Assembly (NCBI GenBank): GCA_015075635.1 | Contig: JABTUA010000001.1 | Location: 992,001 to 1,056,000 of the forward strand | Reading direction: 5' to 3' | Length of the DNA stretch: 64,000 nt | Origin: Polyangiaceae bacterium | Lineage (GTDB): Bacteria; Myxococcota_A; Polyangia; Polyangiales; Polyangiaceae | In this document: piece by piece, positions 1-8,869 of the stretch | Numbering within the stretch: position 1 is the first letter of the stretch | Layout of the letters: each line of letters begins with the position of its first letter | Position numbers and translations under genes: made by a program | The notes under the pieces: generated by a model | Databases searched by the model: none | Told to the model about the DNA's origin: nothing | Seen by the model: the letters and a program-made list of their open reading frames with translations, nothing else

Positions 1-1200
1 GACACGAACGTCGACGCCTCGCACTGCGGCGCGTGCGGCAACGCCTGCGCCACCGGCCAGGTGTGCGCCAGCGGCAGCTGCGCGCTCCAGTGCTCCGGCG
101 GGACCGCCAACTGCAGCGGCAAGTGCGTCGACACCCAGATCGACCCGCTGCACTGCGGCGCCTGCGGCAACTCCTGTCCGGCCTCGCAGAGCTGCCAGAA
201 CGGGCAGTGCACGCTGGTCTGCTCCGGCGGCCTGACCAAGTGCGGGACGCAGTGCGTCGAGCTCTCGACCAGCGTGGTGCACTGCGGCGCGTGCAACAAG
301 CCATGTCCGAGCGGCAACGCCTGCGTCAACGGCGCCTGTCAGCTGGTCTGCTCGGGCGGCACGACGAATTGCTCGGGGCAGTGCGTGGCGCTGAGCACCG
401 ACCCGCTGCACTGCGGCGCCTGCGGCAACGCGTGCGCGGCGGGGCAGACCTGCGCGAACGGCGCCTGCACCGTGGTCTGCAGCGGCGGGCTCACCAAGTG
501 CAACAACCAATGTTACAACTTGAACACCGATCCGGCGCACTGCGGCACCTGCACCACGGCCTGTGCTTCGGGTCAGGTGTGCCAGAACGGCGCCTGCACC
601 ACGGTCTGCGGCAGTGGGCTCACGAACTGCAGCAACCAGTGCGTGAACCTGCAGACGAACCCGAGCCACTGCGGCGCCTGCACCACCGTGTGCAGCAGCG
701 CGCAGACCTGCGTCAGCGGCTCCTGCGTCAACACCTGCAACCCGACCCAGAACCTGGCCCTCACGGCCACCGCGGCGAGCAGCGGTGGCGGCTCGGGCAC
801 CACCGGCCCCGACAACATGAACGACGGCTATGACGAGTCCCAGTGCTCGGCGCAGGGCTGGCACTGGGTCTCCGCGACGAGCAGCCCAGGCACGGCCTGG
901 GTCGAGCTGACCTGGCCGAGTGCGGTCACGGTCGGCCGCATCAAGATCGACACCACCGCCTGTTCTGCTTCGAGCTGCAGCTCGGTCACCGGTCGCACCG
1001 CCGCCGGGGGCACGATCCAGTGGTGGAACGGCTCGTCCTGGGTCACGAACGGCACGGTGGCGGGCAAGACCAACGACTGGGAGTACACCTTCACCGCGCC
1101 GGTTTCGACCACCAAGGTCCGCATCTACGGCCTGCACGCGGCATCCTGCAGCCAGGCGTCGAACCCCAAGGTGTTCGAGTTTCAAGCGTTCGGCTGCTGA
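1..1200 (+). CDS. Cys-rich repeat protein with C-terminal discoidin-like domain (5' partial)
   Basis: The reading frame is open from the first base, so the N-terminus lies outside the window; 399 residues are visible. About five tandem units of roughly 43 residues each carry eight or so cysteines in a CSGG-x3-C-x3-C ... HCGACGN-x-C-x5-C-x-NGxC pattern, which suggests a disulfide-rod or metal-binding surface domain. The last ~150 residues (from NLALTATA) have a jelly-roll look with WVELTWPSAVTVGRIKID and KVRIYGLHA, like discoidin/F5-8C-type carbohydrate-binding domains. A secreted or surface adhesin is likely, but the signal peptide is not visible. The Cys unit differs from the one in the proteins at 5214 and 29098, so this is a separate Cys-repeat family. 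Confidence 0.85.
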   Translation, partial: DTNVDASHCGACGNACATGQVCASGSCALQCSGGTANCSGKCVDTQIDPLHCGACGNSCPASQSCQNGQCTLVCSGGLTKCGTQCVELSTSVVHCGACNKPCPSGNACVNGACQLVCSGGTTNCSGQCVALSTDPLHCGACGNACAAGQTCANGACTVVCSGGLTKCNNQCYNLNTDPAHCGTCTTACASGQVCQNGACTTVCGSGLTNCSNQCVNLQTNPSHCGACTTVCSSAQTCVSGSCVNTCNPTQNLALTATAASSGGGSGTTGPDNMNDGYDESQCSAQGWHWVSATSSPGTAWVELTWPSAVTVGRIKIDTTACSASSCSSVTGRTAAGGTIQWWNGSSWVTNGTVAGKTNDWEYTFTAPVSTTKVRIYGLHAASCSQASNPKVFEFQAFGC

Positions 1201-1363
1201 GCTCCACCCGCCCCTCGACTCTCGCCGGGTGATACGACAGCAACGACCCGGACGACGTGGTGAGCTTCGTCGGTGACACGTCGCTGACGGACTGCTCCGC
1301 GCAGTAGCGCCGGCGTTCGCCCGAGCGTGGCGCACCGCACCTCCAGTGCTACGCTGCTCGCAC

Positions 1364-1777
1364 ATGAGGGGTGCCCTGGCGGTCGCGGCGGCCTTGGCCC
1401 TGGGCTGTAGCCACACCGACCGAATCCGCCCGGTGGACGTCCCTCGGCTCGCGCGCCTCGAGACCGACGACAGCGTGCGCGTGGCCGGGCTCGACGGGGA
1501 AACGATCGAGGTCGTCCGCTACAAGGAGGTGCGCCTGCACCCCAAGAGCGGTCACGGCGGATACGTCCTGCGCCGTCCGATTCGCGTGCACCGCTTCGAG
1601 GGCGAGACGTGGCTCAGGTCCGGCAACCACGCGCCCATCCCGTTCGAACCGGAGCAATACGCGAGCGCCGAGCTCGAGCACAGCAATCGCACGGAGACGG
1701 CCTGGATCGCCGTCGGAGCCGGGCTGGCGGGGGCCTTGGCGGCGTTCTTGTTGTTCCCACCGATGGCTGTGCACTGA
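1364..1777 (+). CDS. Small lipoprotein with C-terminal hydrophobic segment, unknown function
   Basis: A 137-residue protein. I chose the ATG at 1364 over the in-frame GTG at 1346 because it gives a clean lipoprotein signal, MRGALAVAAALALGC, with the lipobox Cys at residue 15. The middle (residues 25-105) is a mixed beta region with VRVAGLDGETIEVVRYKEV, which looks like a small beta-barrel. The C-terminus has a hydrophobic stretch of about 20 residues (TAWIAVGAGLAGALAAFLLF), so the protein may be anchored at both ends. Its 3' end faces the end of the next gene, with only 2 bases between the two stop codons. I do not recognise a named family. Confidence 0.75.
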   Translation: MRGALAVAAALALGCSHTDRIRPVDVPRLARLETDDSVRVAGLDGETIEVVRYKEVRLHPKSGHGGYVLRRPIRVHRFEGETWLRSGNHAPIPFEPEQYASAELEHSNRTETAWIAVGAGLAGALAAFLLFPPMAVH

Positions 1778-1779
1778 CC

Positions 1780-2658
1780 TCAGTAGCCCGTCCTGCGAAT
1801 CGCGTGGTAGGCGCTCGAGACCGTCCGGTAGCCCTTCACGCATCCGGCCGAGCAGCCCTTGCACTCGTAGGCGTACATCGAGCCCCAGGGGTCGCCCTTG
1901 CCGAACAGGAAGATGTGGCCCGCGCCGCCGCTGCGATAGACCATCGCGTCGCCCGCCTTCAGCGAGCCCTGCGGGACCGTGCTCCACTGGCTCCCGTCTT
2001 CGTCGAAATCCGCGGTCGAGTAGGGATGCGAGTCCTTGGTGAGATCGATGTTGCTCGACGGGACCTGCCAGATCTTCGCGACGTAGCCGGAGCAATCGCC
2101 GCCGTAGCTGCCGCTGTGCGAGCAGTTCGGGCAGCTGCCCGAGCAGGACCCGGCGTTGCTCGCGCTCGGGCCCTCCGGCAGGAACCGACCGTGGCCCCAC
2201 CAGTAAGAGAAGCCGATACCGCTCTCGGCGCGCAGCATCGCTTCTTCGCCGGGCGTCTTCGTACCGCCACCGCTGGCGCCGCCGCCGCCGCTCGCCCCGC
2301 CGCTCGCCCCGCCGCCCGTGCCGCCACTCGGCATGCCGCCCGTCCCGCCGCTCCCGCCCGTACTGCAAGGACCGCAGTCGCCCGGGCACTCGCACGCGCT
2401 CTCGCCGGAATCGCAATACCCGTCTCCGCAAGTCGGCCCCGGGATCCCGCCCGCGCCTGCCGCGCCCGCGGCTCCGGCTGCGCCCGCCGCGCCACCGCTG
2501 GCGGGTGGCGGGTCCGGAGTGAGCTCACCTTCACCGTCCGGCGCCCCGGCTGCGCCCGCCTCTCCCATCGGCCCACCCTGCTCGGGAACCTCGGTGGCGG
2601 CGCACGCGCTCATCAGCACGCCCGAGAGCGCCAAGAGGATCAGCCCGCTCCGTCCCAT
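1780..2658 (-). CDS. Lipoprotein with Gly/Ala linker and NlpC/P60-CHAP-like domain
   Basis: A 292-residue protein. It begins with a lipoprotein signal (MGRSGLILLALSGVLMSAC, Cys19), followed by a long Gly/Ala/Ser-rich linker (residues 30-135) interrupted by a short Cys-rich block with GDGYCDSGESACECPGDC. The C-terminal ~150 residues contain GGDCSGYVAKIW, the usual nucleophile context of NlpC/P60 and CHAP cysteine peptidases, and a later GHIFLF that fits the catalytic His strand. Such enzymes cut peptidoglycan stem peptides or amide bonds. The region between the two motifs has extra cysteines (CSGSCPNCSHSG) that may form disulfides. Secretion to the outer membrane or surface is inferred from the lipobox. 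The third catalytic residue was not assigned. Confidence 0.8.
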   Translation of the reverse strand: MGRSGLILLALSGVLMSACAATEVPEQGGPMGEAGAAGAPDGEGELTPDPPPASGGAAGAAGAAGAAGAGGIPGPTCGDGYCDSGESACECPGDCGPCSTGGSGGTGGMPSGGTGGGASGGASGGGGASGGGTKTPGEEAMLRAESGIGFSYWWGHGRFLPEGPSASNAGSCSGSCPNCSHSGSYGGDCSGYVAKIWQVPSSNIDLTKDSHPYSTADFDEDGSQWSTVPQGSLKAGDAMVYRSGGAGHIFLFGKGDPWGSMYAYECKGCSAGCVKGYRTVSSAYHAIRRTGY

Positions 2659-2765
2659 TTGGCCCCCCGGTAGCAGGAACCGATCCAGCCGCGTTTCGTC
2701 GGGGTTTTCTGGGCACCCCCGGGCGGAATGAACGCTCCCGTCTGGAACCGTCCGGACGGCTCCGG

Positions 2766-4754
2766 ATGCGCGTCGTCGACGAAGACGGCAACGCGAGAGT
2801 TTTCGTGGACAATTGCCGCGTGGATGAGGACGCCAGCCAACTGACGGAGCTGCTCGAAGGTCGGCTCGACGAAGCCGACGCCGAGGCGCTCGAGACGCGG
2901 CTGGAGCGGCGGCCGGCGCTGCGCCGCAAGCTGGCCGACTTGGCGGTCCAGGCGGAGCCCACGCAGCCCGGTCGCACCCTGCGCATTCGACCGGGCCCCG
3001 AGCGTCCCGAACCGCCTCGGCTGGAGGGCGTCGACGTGGGCGCCACGCTCGGCCAAGGCGGCATGGCCGTCGTGCGACTCGGCCGGCAGCTCAAGCTCGA
3101 TCGCGCCGTCGCGGTGAAGACGCTGAGAGGAGACCGCCGCTCGGAGTCGGACGTCGCTCGGCTCCTCCGTGAGGCGCGCGTGACCGGGCGCCTGGAGCAC
3201 CCCAACATCGTGCCGGTGCACGACATCGTGCGCGGTGCGGATGGCGTGCCTCAGGTCGTGCTGAAGCTGATCGAAGGGCACACCTGGACCGAGCTGATGC
3301 GCGACCCGGAACGCGTGCGCGCGCTGTTCGGAGCGACGGATCTGTTGGAGTGGAACCTCGACGTGTTGATGGCGGTGGCCCGTGCGCTCTCCTATGCCCA
3401 CAGCCGCGGCGTGATCCATCGCGACGTCAAGCCCGGGAACGTCATGCTCGGCTCCTTCGGTGAGGTGTATCTGCTCGACTGGGGCATCGCGCGCGATCTG
3501 GACGATCCCGACGGCGCGGAGGAGGACGCTCACGACCTGATGGGCACGACCGGCTACATGGCGCCGGAGCAGCTCTTGGGACGCGACTCACGCCTGGGGC
3601 CGTGGACGGACACCTACTTGCTCGGCGCCACCCTGTACCATGTGTTGACCGGTCACCCCCCTCACGCCGGCGTCTCGCTGGAGGCGCGGGTCATCGACGC
3701 GGCGACGGATGCGACGCGCTTGCCCGCGCTTCCCGAAGACGTCCCCGTCGAGCTCCGGCGCATCACCGAGCGCGCCCTCGAGCCGGACATCGGCAAGCGC
3801 ACCGCGCACCCGGAAGACGTACGCCTGGCCCTGGCGACCTTCACCCAACACCGGGGCGCCCTGCGGCTCGTCGAGCGCGGCCACAAGGAACGCGCGCTCG
3901 CCGCCAGCGCGGAAGAGCGCGGAGACGAGACGGGCGCAGAGCGTGCCTGCGTCGCGGCGGAGCTCGCCTATCGCGCGGCGCTCGAAGAGTGGGCCGAGTG
4001 CGACGAAGCCGTTCGAGGCCTGCGTGAGCTGGCCATTCTGCGCGTCGAGCGCGCACTGTCGCGGGAGGATGCGCATGCTGCAGGCCGCATCGCGGAGGCG
4101 CAGCAAGGACTGCCGGAAGAGCTGCTGGAGCGCGTCGCCCGAGCCCGAGCGCGGGCCGTCGCAGAAGAAGCGCGGCTGCGCCGAATCGTGACCGACGCGG
4201 ATCGGGGTCTCGGGCACAAGATGCGAGGGCTCCTCGGCGCCGTGTTCGGGCTGGTGTGGGTCGGGTTCTGGTGCGTGGTCGCCTTCGTCCCGCCCGCCAC
4301 CGTGACACCCCTGGTCGGGTTCACCTTGGGCTTCACGGCGATCGGCGTCGTGGTGGTGGCCACCCGTGGAAGGCAGCTGCTCGAGAACCGCATCAACCGT
4401 ACCAGCATGTCGGTCATCGTGACCGGGATGGCGGCTACTGTCGTCTGGTGCGTGGGCGCCAGCTGGCTCGGCCTCGACATGCGCTCCGTCCTGATCGGCT
4501 TCCTGCTGGTGTCGGCGACCTTCGCCAGCGGCATGGCCACCTTGATGGACCCTTGGGGCACGTTCACCGCCCTCGGCTTCGCCGCGGCGTTCCTCGCGGC
4601 GTGCTACCGGCCGAGCTGGACGCCGTACGCGGTCGTCGCCGGCAATGCCGTGCTCCTGGTCAACCAGGTCGTGTTGAACATCGCGCGTGCACGCCGCGGG
4701 TTCGAGACGCTGCCGCGGGTGCACGGCCGAACCGGCGCGAACGCGCCGGATTGA
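2766..4754 (+). CDS. Membrane Ser/Thr protein kinase with anti-sigma-like N-terminus
   Basis: A 662-residue Hanks-type kinase. Residues ~20-62 (LTELLEGRLDEADAEALE and onward) resemble the N-terminal helices of myxobacterial anti-sigma or zf-HC2-type proteins but lack zinc ligands. The kinase domain covers about residues 89-365: glycine loop LGQGGMAVV, Lys in VAVKTL, catalytic HRDVKPGN, and DWG in place of DFG (LLDWGIARDL). A helical region with several Arg/Glu-rich segments follows. Four to six hydrophobic segments lie between ~480 and 645 (for example LGAVFGLVWVGFWCVVAF). The catalytic domain is therefore N-terminal and cytoplasmic, with a polytopic C-terminus and no large periplasmic sensor. 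The ATG at 2766 is the first usable start; a GTG at 2820 is an alternative. Confidence 0.93.
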   Translation: MRVVDEDGNARVFVDNCRVDEDASQLTELLEGRLDEADAEALETRLERRPALRRKLADLAVQAEPTQPGRTLRIRPGPERPEPPRLEGVDVGATLGQGGMAVVRLGRQLKLDRAVAVKTLRGDRRSESDVARLLREARVTGRLEHPNIVPVHDIVRGADGVPQVVLKLIEGHTWTELMRDPERVRALFGATDLLEWNLDVLMAVARALSYAHSRGVIHRDVKPGNVMLGSFGEVYLLDWGIARDLDDPDGAEEDAHDLMGTTGYMAPEQLLGRDSRLGPWTDTYLLGATLYHVLTGHPPHAGVSLEARVIDAATDATRLPALPEDVPVELRRITERALEPDIGKRTAHPEDVRLALATFTQHRGALRLVERGHKERALAASAEERGDETGAERACVAAELAYRAALEEWAECDEAVRGLRELAILRVERALSREDAHAAGRIAEAQQGLPEELLERVARARARAVAEEARLRRIVTDADRGLGHKMRGLLGAVFGLVWVGFWCVVAFVPPATVTPLVGFTLGFTAIGVVVVATRGRQLLENRINRTSMSVIVTGMAATVVWCVGASWLGLDMRSVLIGFLLVSATFASGMATLMDPWGTFTALGFAAAFLAACYRPSWTPYAVVAGNAVLLVNQVVLNIARARRGFETLPRVHGRTGANAPD

Positions 4755-4807
4755 GCGGACCCGCGCCTCCGACGGAGACGCGCGCATCCCGCCCCGGCGT
4801 CACGAGC

Positions 4808-5011
4808 CTAGCCGAACAGCTTCCCGACCACGCCCTTGATGGCGTCGGCTGCGCCGTCCACGTTCTGTCCGGTCAGCGCCGCCAGCGCGGGTCCGCGGAT
4901 TGGCTCCGGGAGCTTCTCGCCGATGAAGTCTCGGACGACCTCGGCCACCTTCGTGGCCTGCGCCTCACTCGAGTCCGCCTTGTTCACCAACTGCTGAATC
5001 AGCTCTTTCAT
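4808..5011 (-). CDS. Small helical conserved-type protein, 67 residues
   Basis: The frame stays open upstream for a further ~540 bases, but that part is an artefact antisense to the lipoprotein gene at 5214. The real protein starts at the ATG at 5011 and reads MKELIQQLVNKADSSEAQ, then amphipathic helices (ATKVAEVVRDFIGEKLPEPI) and a Gly-containing end (GAADAIKGVVGKLFG). This composition is like small helical proteins of the DUF937/DUF2267 kind found in many proteobacteria, whose function is not settled. Length and composition support a genuine small gene. The family link is by resemblance only. Confidence 0.65.
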   Translation of the reverse strand: MKELIQQLVNKADSSEAQATKVAEVVRDFIGEKLPEPIRGPALAALTGQNVDGAADAIKGVVGKLFG

Positions 5012-5213
5012 GGACGAACCTCGCTTCTCGAACTCGGCTAACGCCACCCCGCCCGGAGCGCACGCCGCGCACGGGGCAGAGGAGCCATCACTCACCGAGG
5101 TGATGCCGTCGCTGACGATCACGAGCCGGGCGCGCGAAGGTTCGAGTCGTTCGGCGCCCGCGTCGAAGCGACGACGACCGCGAGCGCCAGGGTTGGGGTA
5201 GAATGGCGGCGGC

Positions 5214-6281
5214 ATGGGTCGGAGCAGCGTTCGCATCGCTCTCTTGGCGTCGATGACAGCCGTCGCGTGCGCGGCGGACGAGTCGTCCGGCCCGAGCCAC
5301 GCCGGGGGAGGAGGAGCCGGCGGCGTCGGCGGAGGCTTGGTGACCGGCGGCTCCTGGGCGAGCGGTGGCTCGAGTGGCGGGGGCGCGGGGGCGGCCGGCA
5401 CGGGAGGAGGCGCTTGCGTGCCGAAGAGTTGCGCCGAGGCGAACCTGTCGTGCGGTAAAGCGCCCGACGACGGCTGCGGGAACCCCCTCGACTGCGGCCC
5501 GTGTTGCAGCAACACCTGTACCAAGCTCGTGGATGACGATCTCACCGACGGCAATACGGACGCCGCGCAGGAGGGCGGCGCGTTCGTGGCCGGCGGCTGG
5601 CAGACCGTGGCGCTCGAAAACCGCCTGGTCTACGACTTGGGCAAGCCCGTCCCCTGCGGTCGCTTCGAGATCGTCGCCAAGAACCTGGACCCGACCAAGC
5701 AGGTGGTCGACAAGAACGGCAAGCAGTGCCCCTACGATGGATGTCAGGGCGAAGGCGGCACCGCTCCGGGCAAATGGTGCGAGTGCGACGCCATGCCCAT
5801 CGGGCTGTTCGAGAGCCCCCATGGCAGCATGCACAAGGCCGCAGCCGCCTGCGAGTCGTGGGCCCACCTGCGCGTCTACGGCTACTTGCCCGACGTTCCG
5901 GGCTTCTGGGATGCCGCCAAGCTCGACTCGCACGTCAAGCTGAAAGCCGGCGCGCTGGGCTACGGCGGCGGCTTCGACAAGCAATCGCCCGCGGTGTTCG
6001 GCTGGGATCTCGACGCCGTGATGACGTTCAAGGCGCACTGGGAGAGCAACTCGTTCCAGCTCGAGGTGCTCAAAGGCGCGCAGTCGCTCTGGAACGTGAC
6101 CGAGCCGTTGCTCTGGCCCGGTGAGCCAGGCTTCGAGGCCAACCCCGCGAAGTGCAGCGGTCCCAAGCACGCCGCGCCGTTCCGTTACCTCTTCGTCGGT
6201 CGCGATCACTTCGTGTATCCGGCAGCGCCCGTCGGCGCGATCTACCAGCGGGTCACGGTGTACGACTGCAGCGCGAGCTGA
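5214..6281 (+). CDS. Secreted lipoprotein with one CxPKxCA Cys module
   Basis: A 355-residue protein. The signal MGRSSVRIALLASMTAVAC gives a lipobox Cys at position 19, followed by a Gly/Ala/Ser-rich linker to about residue 64. Next comes a single Cys module, CVPKSCAEANLSCG ... DGCGNPLDCGPC, the same unit that is repeated twelve times in the protein at 29098-32184. The remaining ~250 residues form a beta-rich globular domain (VYDLGKPVPCGRFEIVAKNL, WAHLRVYGYLPDVPGFWD, FKAHWESNSFQLEVLKG) with scattered Cys. This could be a carbohydrate-binding or lectin-like fold, but I cannot name it. It probably displays the domain on the cell surface. Confidence 0.82.
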   Translation: MGRSSVRIALLASMTAVACAADESSGPSHAGGGGAGGVGGGLVTGGSWASGGSSGGGAGAAGTGGGACVPKSCAEANLSCGKAPDDGCGNPLDCGPCCSNTCTKLVDDDLTDGNTDAAQEGGAFVAGGWQTVALENRLVYDLGKPVPCGRFEIVAKNLDPTKQVVDKNGKQCPYDGCQGEGGTAPGKWCECDAMPIGLFESPHGSMHKAAAACESWAHLRVYGYLPDVPGFWDAAKLDSHVKLKAGALGYGGGFDKQSPAVFGWDLDAVMTFKAHWESNSFQLEVLKGAQSLWNVTEPLLWPGEPGFEANPAKCSGPKHAAPFRYLFVGRDHFVYPAAPVGAIYQRVTVYDCSAS

Positions 6282-6332
6282 TGCCGCGCGGCGCGCTTCG
6301 AGCGTGGTCGCCGCCAGCGCGGGGATCTGCCC

Positions 6333-7238
6333 TCACTTCTTCGCGCGCACCAGCTTCACCCAGTTGTTCCGGCGTCCTTCGTCGAACCAGACGATGTCCC
6401 GGGACACCGGCCAGAACGTGTAGGTGAAGTCCGAAGGCTCCACCTTCTTGCCCTCGTACCCTCTGGCGTTGGATTCGACGCGCCAGAGGCCCGTGACGAC
6501 GAATTGCTTCTGGTCGTTCACCCGCGCTTCCTTGGTCTCGGAAGTGATGGTGTGGTCGGGCCAGTTCGGGTCGGCGTGCACGCGGTGGCTGGTGACGACC
6601 AGCTTCCTGCCCTCGAGCTTCACGAACGTGCGGAAGTTCTTGCCCGCGCTGGCGTCCTCTGCCCAGTCGCCCTGAATGAGCGGCGCGAAGTCCGCGTCCT
6701 TCACGTCCAGCATCATGCCTTCGAACGAAGCGGGCGCGTAGGCGACGTGCTTCTGCTCGAGGTACGCAACGAAGGCCACGAAGATCTGGTGATACAGGTG
6801 ATGATCCAGCTCGTGCATGTTGGGGATCACGAGTCGGTCGTGAGCGAAGGCGATCTTCGACACGAGCGCGTCGAGGGCGATCTGGCGAATGCAGGCGTCT
6901 GCGTGACGGAGCCACGGGACCAGATCGAGGAGTGCGGCGTCGTTCGGGATCGGAACCTTGTCCGCGGTGGCGCGGAGTAGCGTGTAGGTCGCGTGCCCGT
7001 GCTTCGGGCAGACCATCGTCACCCCGTTCCCTTCGGAGAGCGTCGCGGGCGCGGGCAGCTTCTCCTCGTAGCGCTGGAACAGCTCGTCGATCTTGGTCGG
7101 AGGCTTCTTCGTCGTGGGAAGCGGAGCGCTGCTCGCAACCGGGACCGGGGACGCGGGCGGCGCACTCGTAGCTGGGACGTTCTGGTCCGTCGAACGGCAG
7201 CTCACCAAGAGGAGCAATCCGAGCAAAGAAGTGCGCAT
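6333..7238 (-). CDS. Lipoprotein of unknown function with helical N-half and beta C-half
   Basis: A 301-residue protein. The ATG at 7238 gives MRTSLLGLLLLVSC, a short and convincing lipoprotein signal with Cys14; an in-frame start five codons earlier spoils it. After a Pro/Ala/Ser linker, residues ~45-150 are helical (IDELFQRYEEKLPAPATL, LLDLVPWLRHADACIRQIALDALV) with a HEAT-like look. The C-terminal half is beta-rich (TFVKLEGRKLVVTSHRVH, QFVVTGLWRVESNARGYEGK). The gene is convergent with the lipoprotein at 5214, 51 bases away. I do not recognise a family. Confidence 0.8.
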   Translation of the reverse strand: MRTSLLGLLLLVSCRSTDQNVPATSAPPASPVPVASSAPLPTTKKPPTKIDELFQRYEEKLPAPATLSEGNGVTMVCPKHGHATYTLLRATADKVPIPNDAALLDLVPWLRHADACIRQIALDALVSKIAFAHDRLVIPNMHELDHHLYHQIFVAFVAYLEQKHVAYAPASFEGMMLDVKDADFAPLIQGDWAEDASAGKNFRTFVKLEGRKLVVTSHRVHADPNWPDHTITSETKEARVNDQKQFVVTGLWRVESNARGYEGKKVEPSDFTYTFWPVSRDIVWFDEGRRNNWVKLVRAKK

Positions 7239-7284
7239 CAGGCGAGGATACACCCGGGTTTCTACCGCCCAAGTGCCGGGGCGT

Positions 7285-7434
7285 TTAGGCGGTAATGCTC
7301 CCCGTCGGCGCTCCGCCGCCCTTGCTCCAGTTTGCGCCGGTCGCGGCGCCTGGGGTCAAGCTGAACCACTTCGCGTTCGTGGGCTGACAGCTGAAGCTGA
7401 TGGCGATCGGGAAGGCCTGAGCCGTACGCCACTG
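7285..7434 (-). pseudogene. Possible remnant of a secreted-protein gene (3' end only)
   Basis: In this 390-base stretch without an intact gene (7239-7627), one minus-strand frame between a TGA at 7435-7437 and a TAA at 7285-7287 encodes about 49 residues of natural-looking composition (AQAFPIAISFSCQPTNAKWF and a Gly-rich end GAPTGSITA). It has no start and looks like the end of a decayed gene. The rest of the stretch has no convincing coding signal. Low confidence: it rests on composition alone. Confidence 0.22.
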
Positions 7435-7627
7435 TCAGTGCAGCCCCGCGCCCGGCCACGACCTCCGGCGGCGTCATGTCGCTGCTCGCGCTCACGCGGC
7501 TAGGGGGACGCGTTCGTCCGAAGTGGCAACGCCATCGCTTCGGCGAGACGTTGGCATGCCGAACCTTGACTGACACGCGCGGAGGCTGGCCCTCGCCCGC
7601 GAAGTCCTCTCACCCGCGGCGCCACGC

Positions 7628-7999
7628 TCAATAACAGCTGAAGACCACCACCGTGAGGTAGCCGGCGACCGCGTGGATCTTCGCGTGCGCGGCGTCCTTG
7701 CCGACCCAGAAGATGCTCTGCGGAGCGCAATTCAGCGTCGGGTGAGCGACGCTTGCTTCATAGTCGCCCGGCTCGACCTCGAAGATGATGCCACCCTGAG
7801 TGTTCGACGTCGTCGTGAGAGTCGGGTCAGGGAGGTGCGACGTGTTGAAGTACACCGGGCCCTCCACACCCGCGCTCGGCGTGAGAGATGCCGTCGCGTT
7901 GCCGAGGCTTCCCCCCCCACCCGGCTGCACGTGCATACCGATGAGTGCCTTGCTGCTCAGCGGACCGGTGAATTTGGCGGCCTGCGCGTAAGCCTGCAT
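7628..7999 (-). CDS. Hypothetical secreted-type protein, probably 5'-truncated
   Basis: The open frame encodes 123 residues from the ATG at 7999, but the frame continues 12 codons further back (PCRTCACSSDLA) to a TAG at 8036-8038. No signal peptide is present. The sequence is beta-rich (GSLGNATASLTPSAGVEGPV, GGIIFEVEPGDYEASVAHP, VAGYLTVVVFSCY). GxYE and VEPGDYEASV recall carboxypeptidase-regulatory-like or other Ig-like domains of exported proteins. A protein of this kind without an export signal suggests that the 5' part was lost or frameshifted. It lies in a degenerate zone together with the remnant at 7285-7434. Confidence 0.4.
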   Translation of the reverse strand: MQAYAQAAKFTGPLSSKALIGMHVQPGGGGSLGNATASLTPSAGVEGPVYFNTSHLPDPTLTTTSNTQGGIIFEVEPGDYEASVAHPTLNCAPQSIFWVGKDAAHAKIHAVAGYLTVVVFSCY

Positions 8000-8280
8000 C
8001 GCCAGGTCGCTCGAGCAGGCGCAGGTGCGGCAGGGCTACGAGCGAGACCGGCGGGGGCATGGAAGCGTTTCCTAACCTACATGGCCGCAGGACATGGAAT
8101 CGGCTCAACGCGCGTAACCAGCTGAATGTATGTCCGTTTCTGCGGTGTCATTCCGGGAGACGGGCGCTCGTCCGAGCAGAAGGAGCTGCTCCCAGGCGGC
8201 AGACGTCGAGCGCTGGCCGGAGCAGGTCGCGAGACCCTTGCTCGGCGTCGTGAGGCTCCAGTGTCCCCGGGTGCGGTCGC
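8000..8280. other. Non-coding stretch, no feature recognised
   Basis: Between the truncated gene at 7628 and the toxin gene at 8281 I see no start, ribosome-binding site or natural-looking coding frame on either strand, and no tRNA or hairpin of note. It reads as decayed DNA next to the toxin-antitoxin module. Confidence 0.4.
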
Positions 8281-8655
8281 TCACGCGGCCAGCACGCGCA
8301 CTGCGGGGAAGAAGGCCTGGAGCCGCAGGAAGTCGCCCACGTCGGACGTGTACACGATGTCGCCGCGCTGCGCGGCCGACGCCATCACGACCGCGTCGGC
8401 GAGAGTCGCGCCGCGGACGGCCGCTAGTGCCTCGCCCGCGGCCAAAGCGAGAGTTTCCTGCATGGGCTCGATCGTGACCATGCGCCGAATCAGGTCACGC
8501 AGGTCGCTACGACCTCTCCACCATTCCGCCAGGACGACGACCGGGACCGTGATCGGGACAGCGTCTCGGGTCGCGACGTCGATGACCTTGCGCATCCGCT
8601 GTCGCCTCCTCTCCAGAGCGAGCAGCGCACCGGTGTCCAGCGTCAGCCCCACCAT
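8281..8655 (-). CDS. vapC: PIN-domain ribonuclease toxin, VapC-like
   Basis: A 124-residue PIN-domain protein. The acidic metal-binding residues are in place: Asp7 in LTLDTGALLALE, Glu near residue 44 in VVLAEWWRG, Asp near 88 in ATLADAVVMASA, and Asp near 106 in VYTSDVGDFLRL. VapC toxins cleave tRNA or rRNA and are held in check by a cognate antitoxin. Its start overlaps the end of the upstream antitoxin gene by 13 bases, the usual coupled arrangement. The native RNA target cannot be read from the sequence. The symbol is given for family, not for orthology. Confidence 0.85.
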   Translation of the reverse strand: MVGLTLDTGALLALERRRQRMRKVIDVATRDAVPITVPVVVLAEWWRGRSDLRDLIRRMVTIEPMQETLALAAGEALAAVRGATLADAVVMASAAQRGDIVYTSDVGDFLRLQAFFPAVRVLAA

Positions 8656-8867
8656 TGTCTTCGGATCTCGGCCGCCTCGGCGTCGGTCGCGAGCTCGTCG
8701 GCGTCGAGCTTTGACAGGAACTCACGTCGCGCTTCGATCTGGGCGACTGTCGCCAGCGCCTCCGTCACGATGGCAGAAACGCTCTTCTTCTTGCGCTTGG
8801 CGCGGGACCGGACCCACTTGGCCTGCTCGGCGCCGATGGACAGACTCAGCTTCTCGGTCGCGGCCAT
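8643..8867 (-). CDS. vapB: Ribbon-helix-helix-type antitoxin, VapB-like
   Basis: The ATG at 8867 gives a 74-residue protein starting MAATEKLSLSIGAEQAKW; a longer frame to 8921 would add a non-natural leader that runs through the operator. The N-terminus (EKLSLSIGAEQAKWVRSRAK) fits a ribbon-helix-helix DNA-binding strand and helix. The C-terminal part (LSKLDADELATDAEAAEIRR) is acidic and flexible, as expected for the toxin-wrapping tail. It overlaps vapC by 13 bases. Autoregulation is suggested by the twin inverted repeat directly upstream. Confidence 0.8.
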   Translation of the reverse strand: MAATEKLSLSIGAEQAKWVRSRAKRKKKSVSAIVTEALATVAQIEARREFLSKLDADELATDAEAAEIRRQWWG

Positions 8868-8869
8868 GA

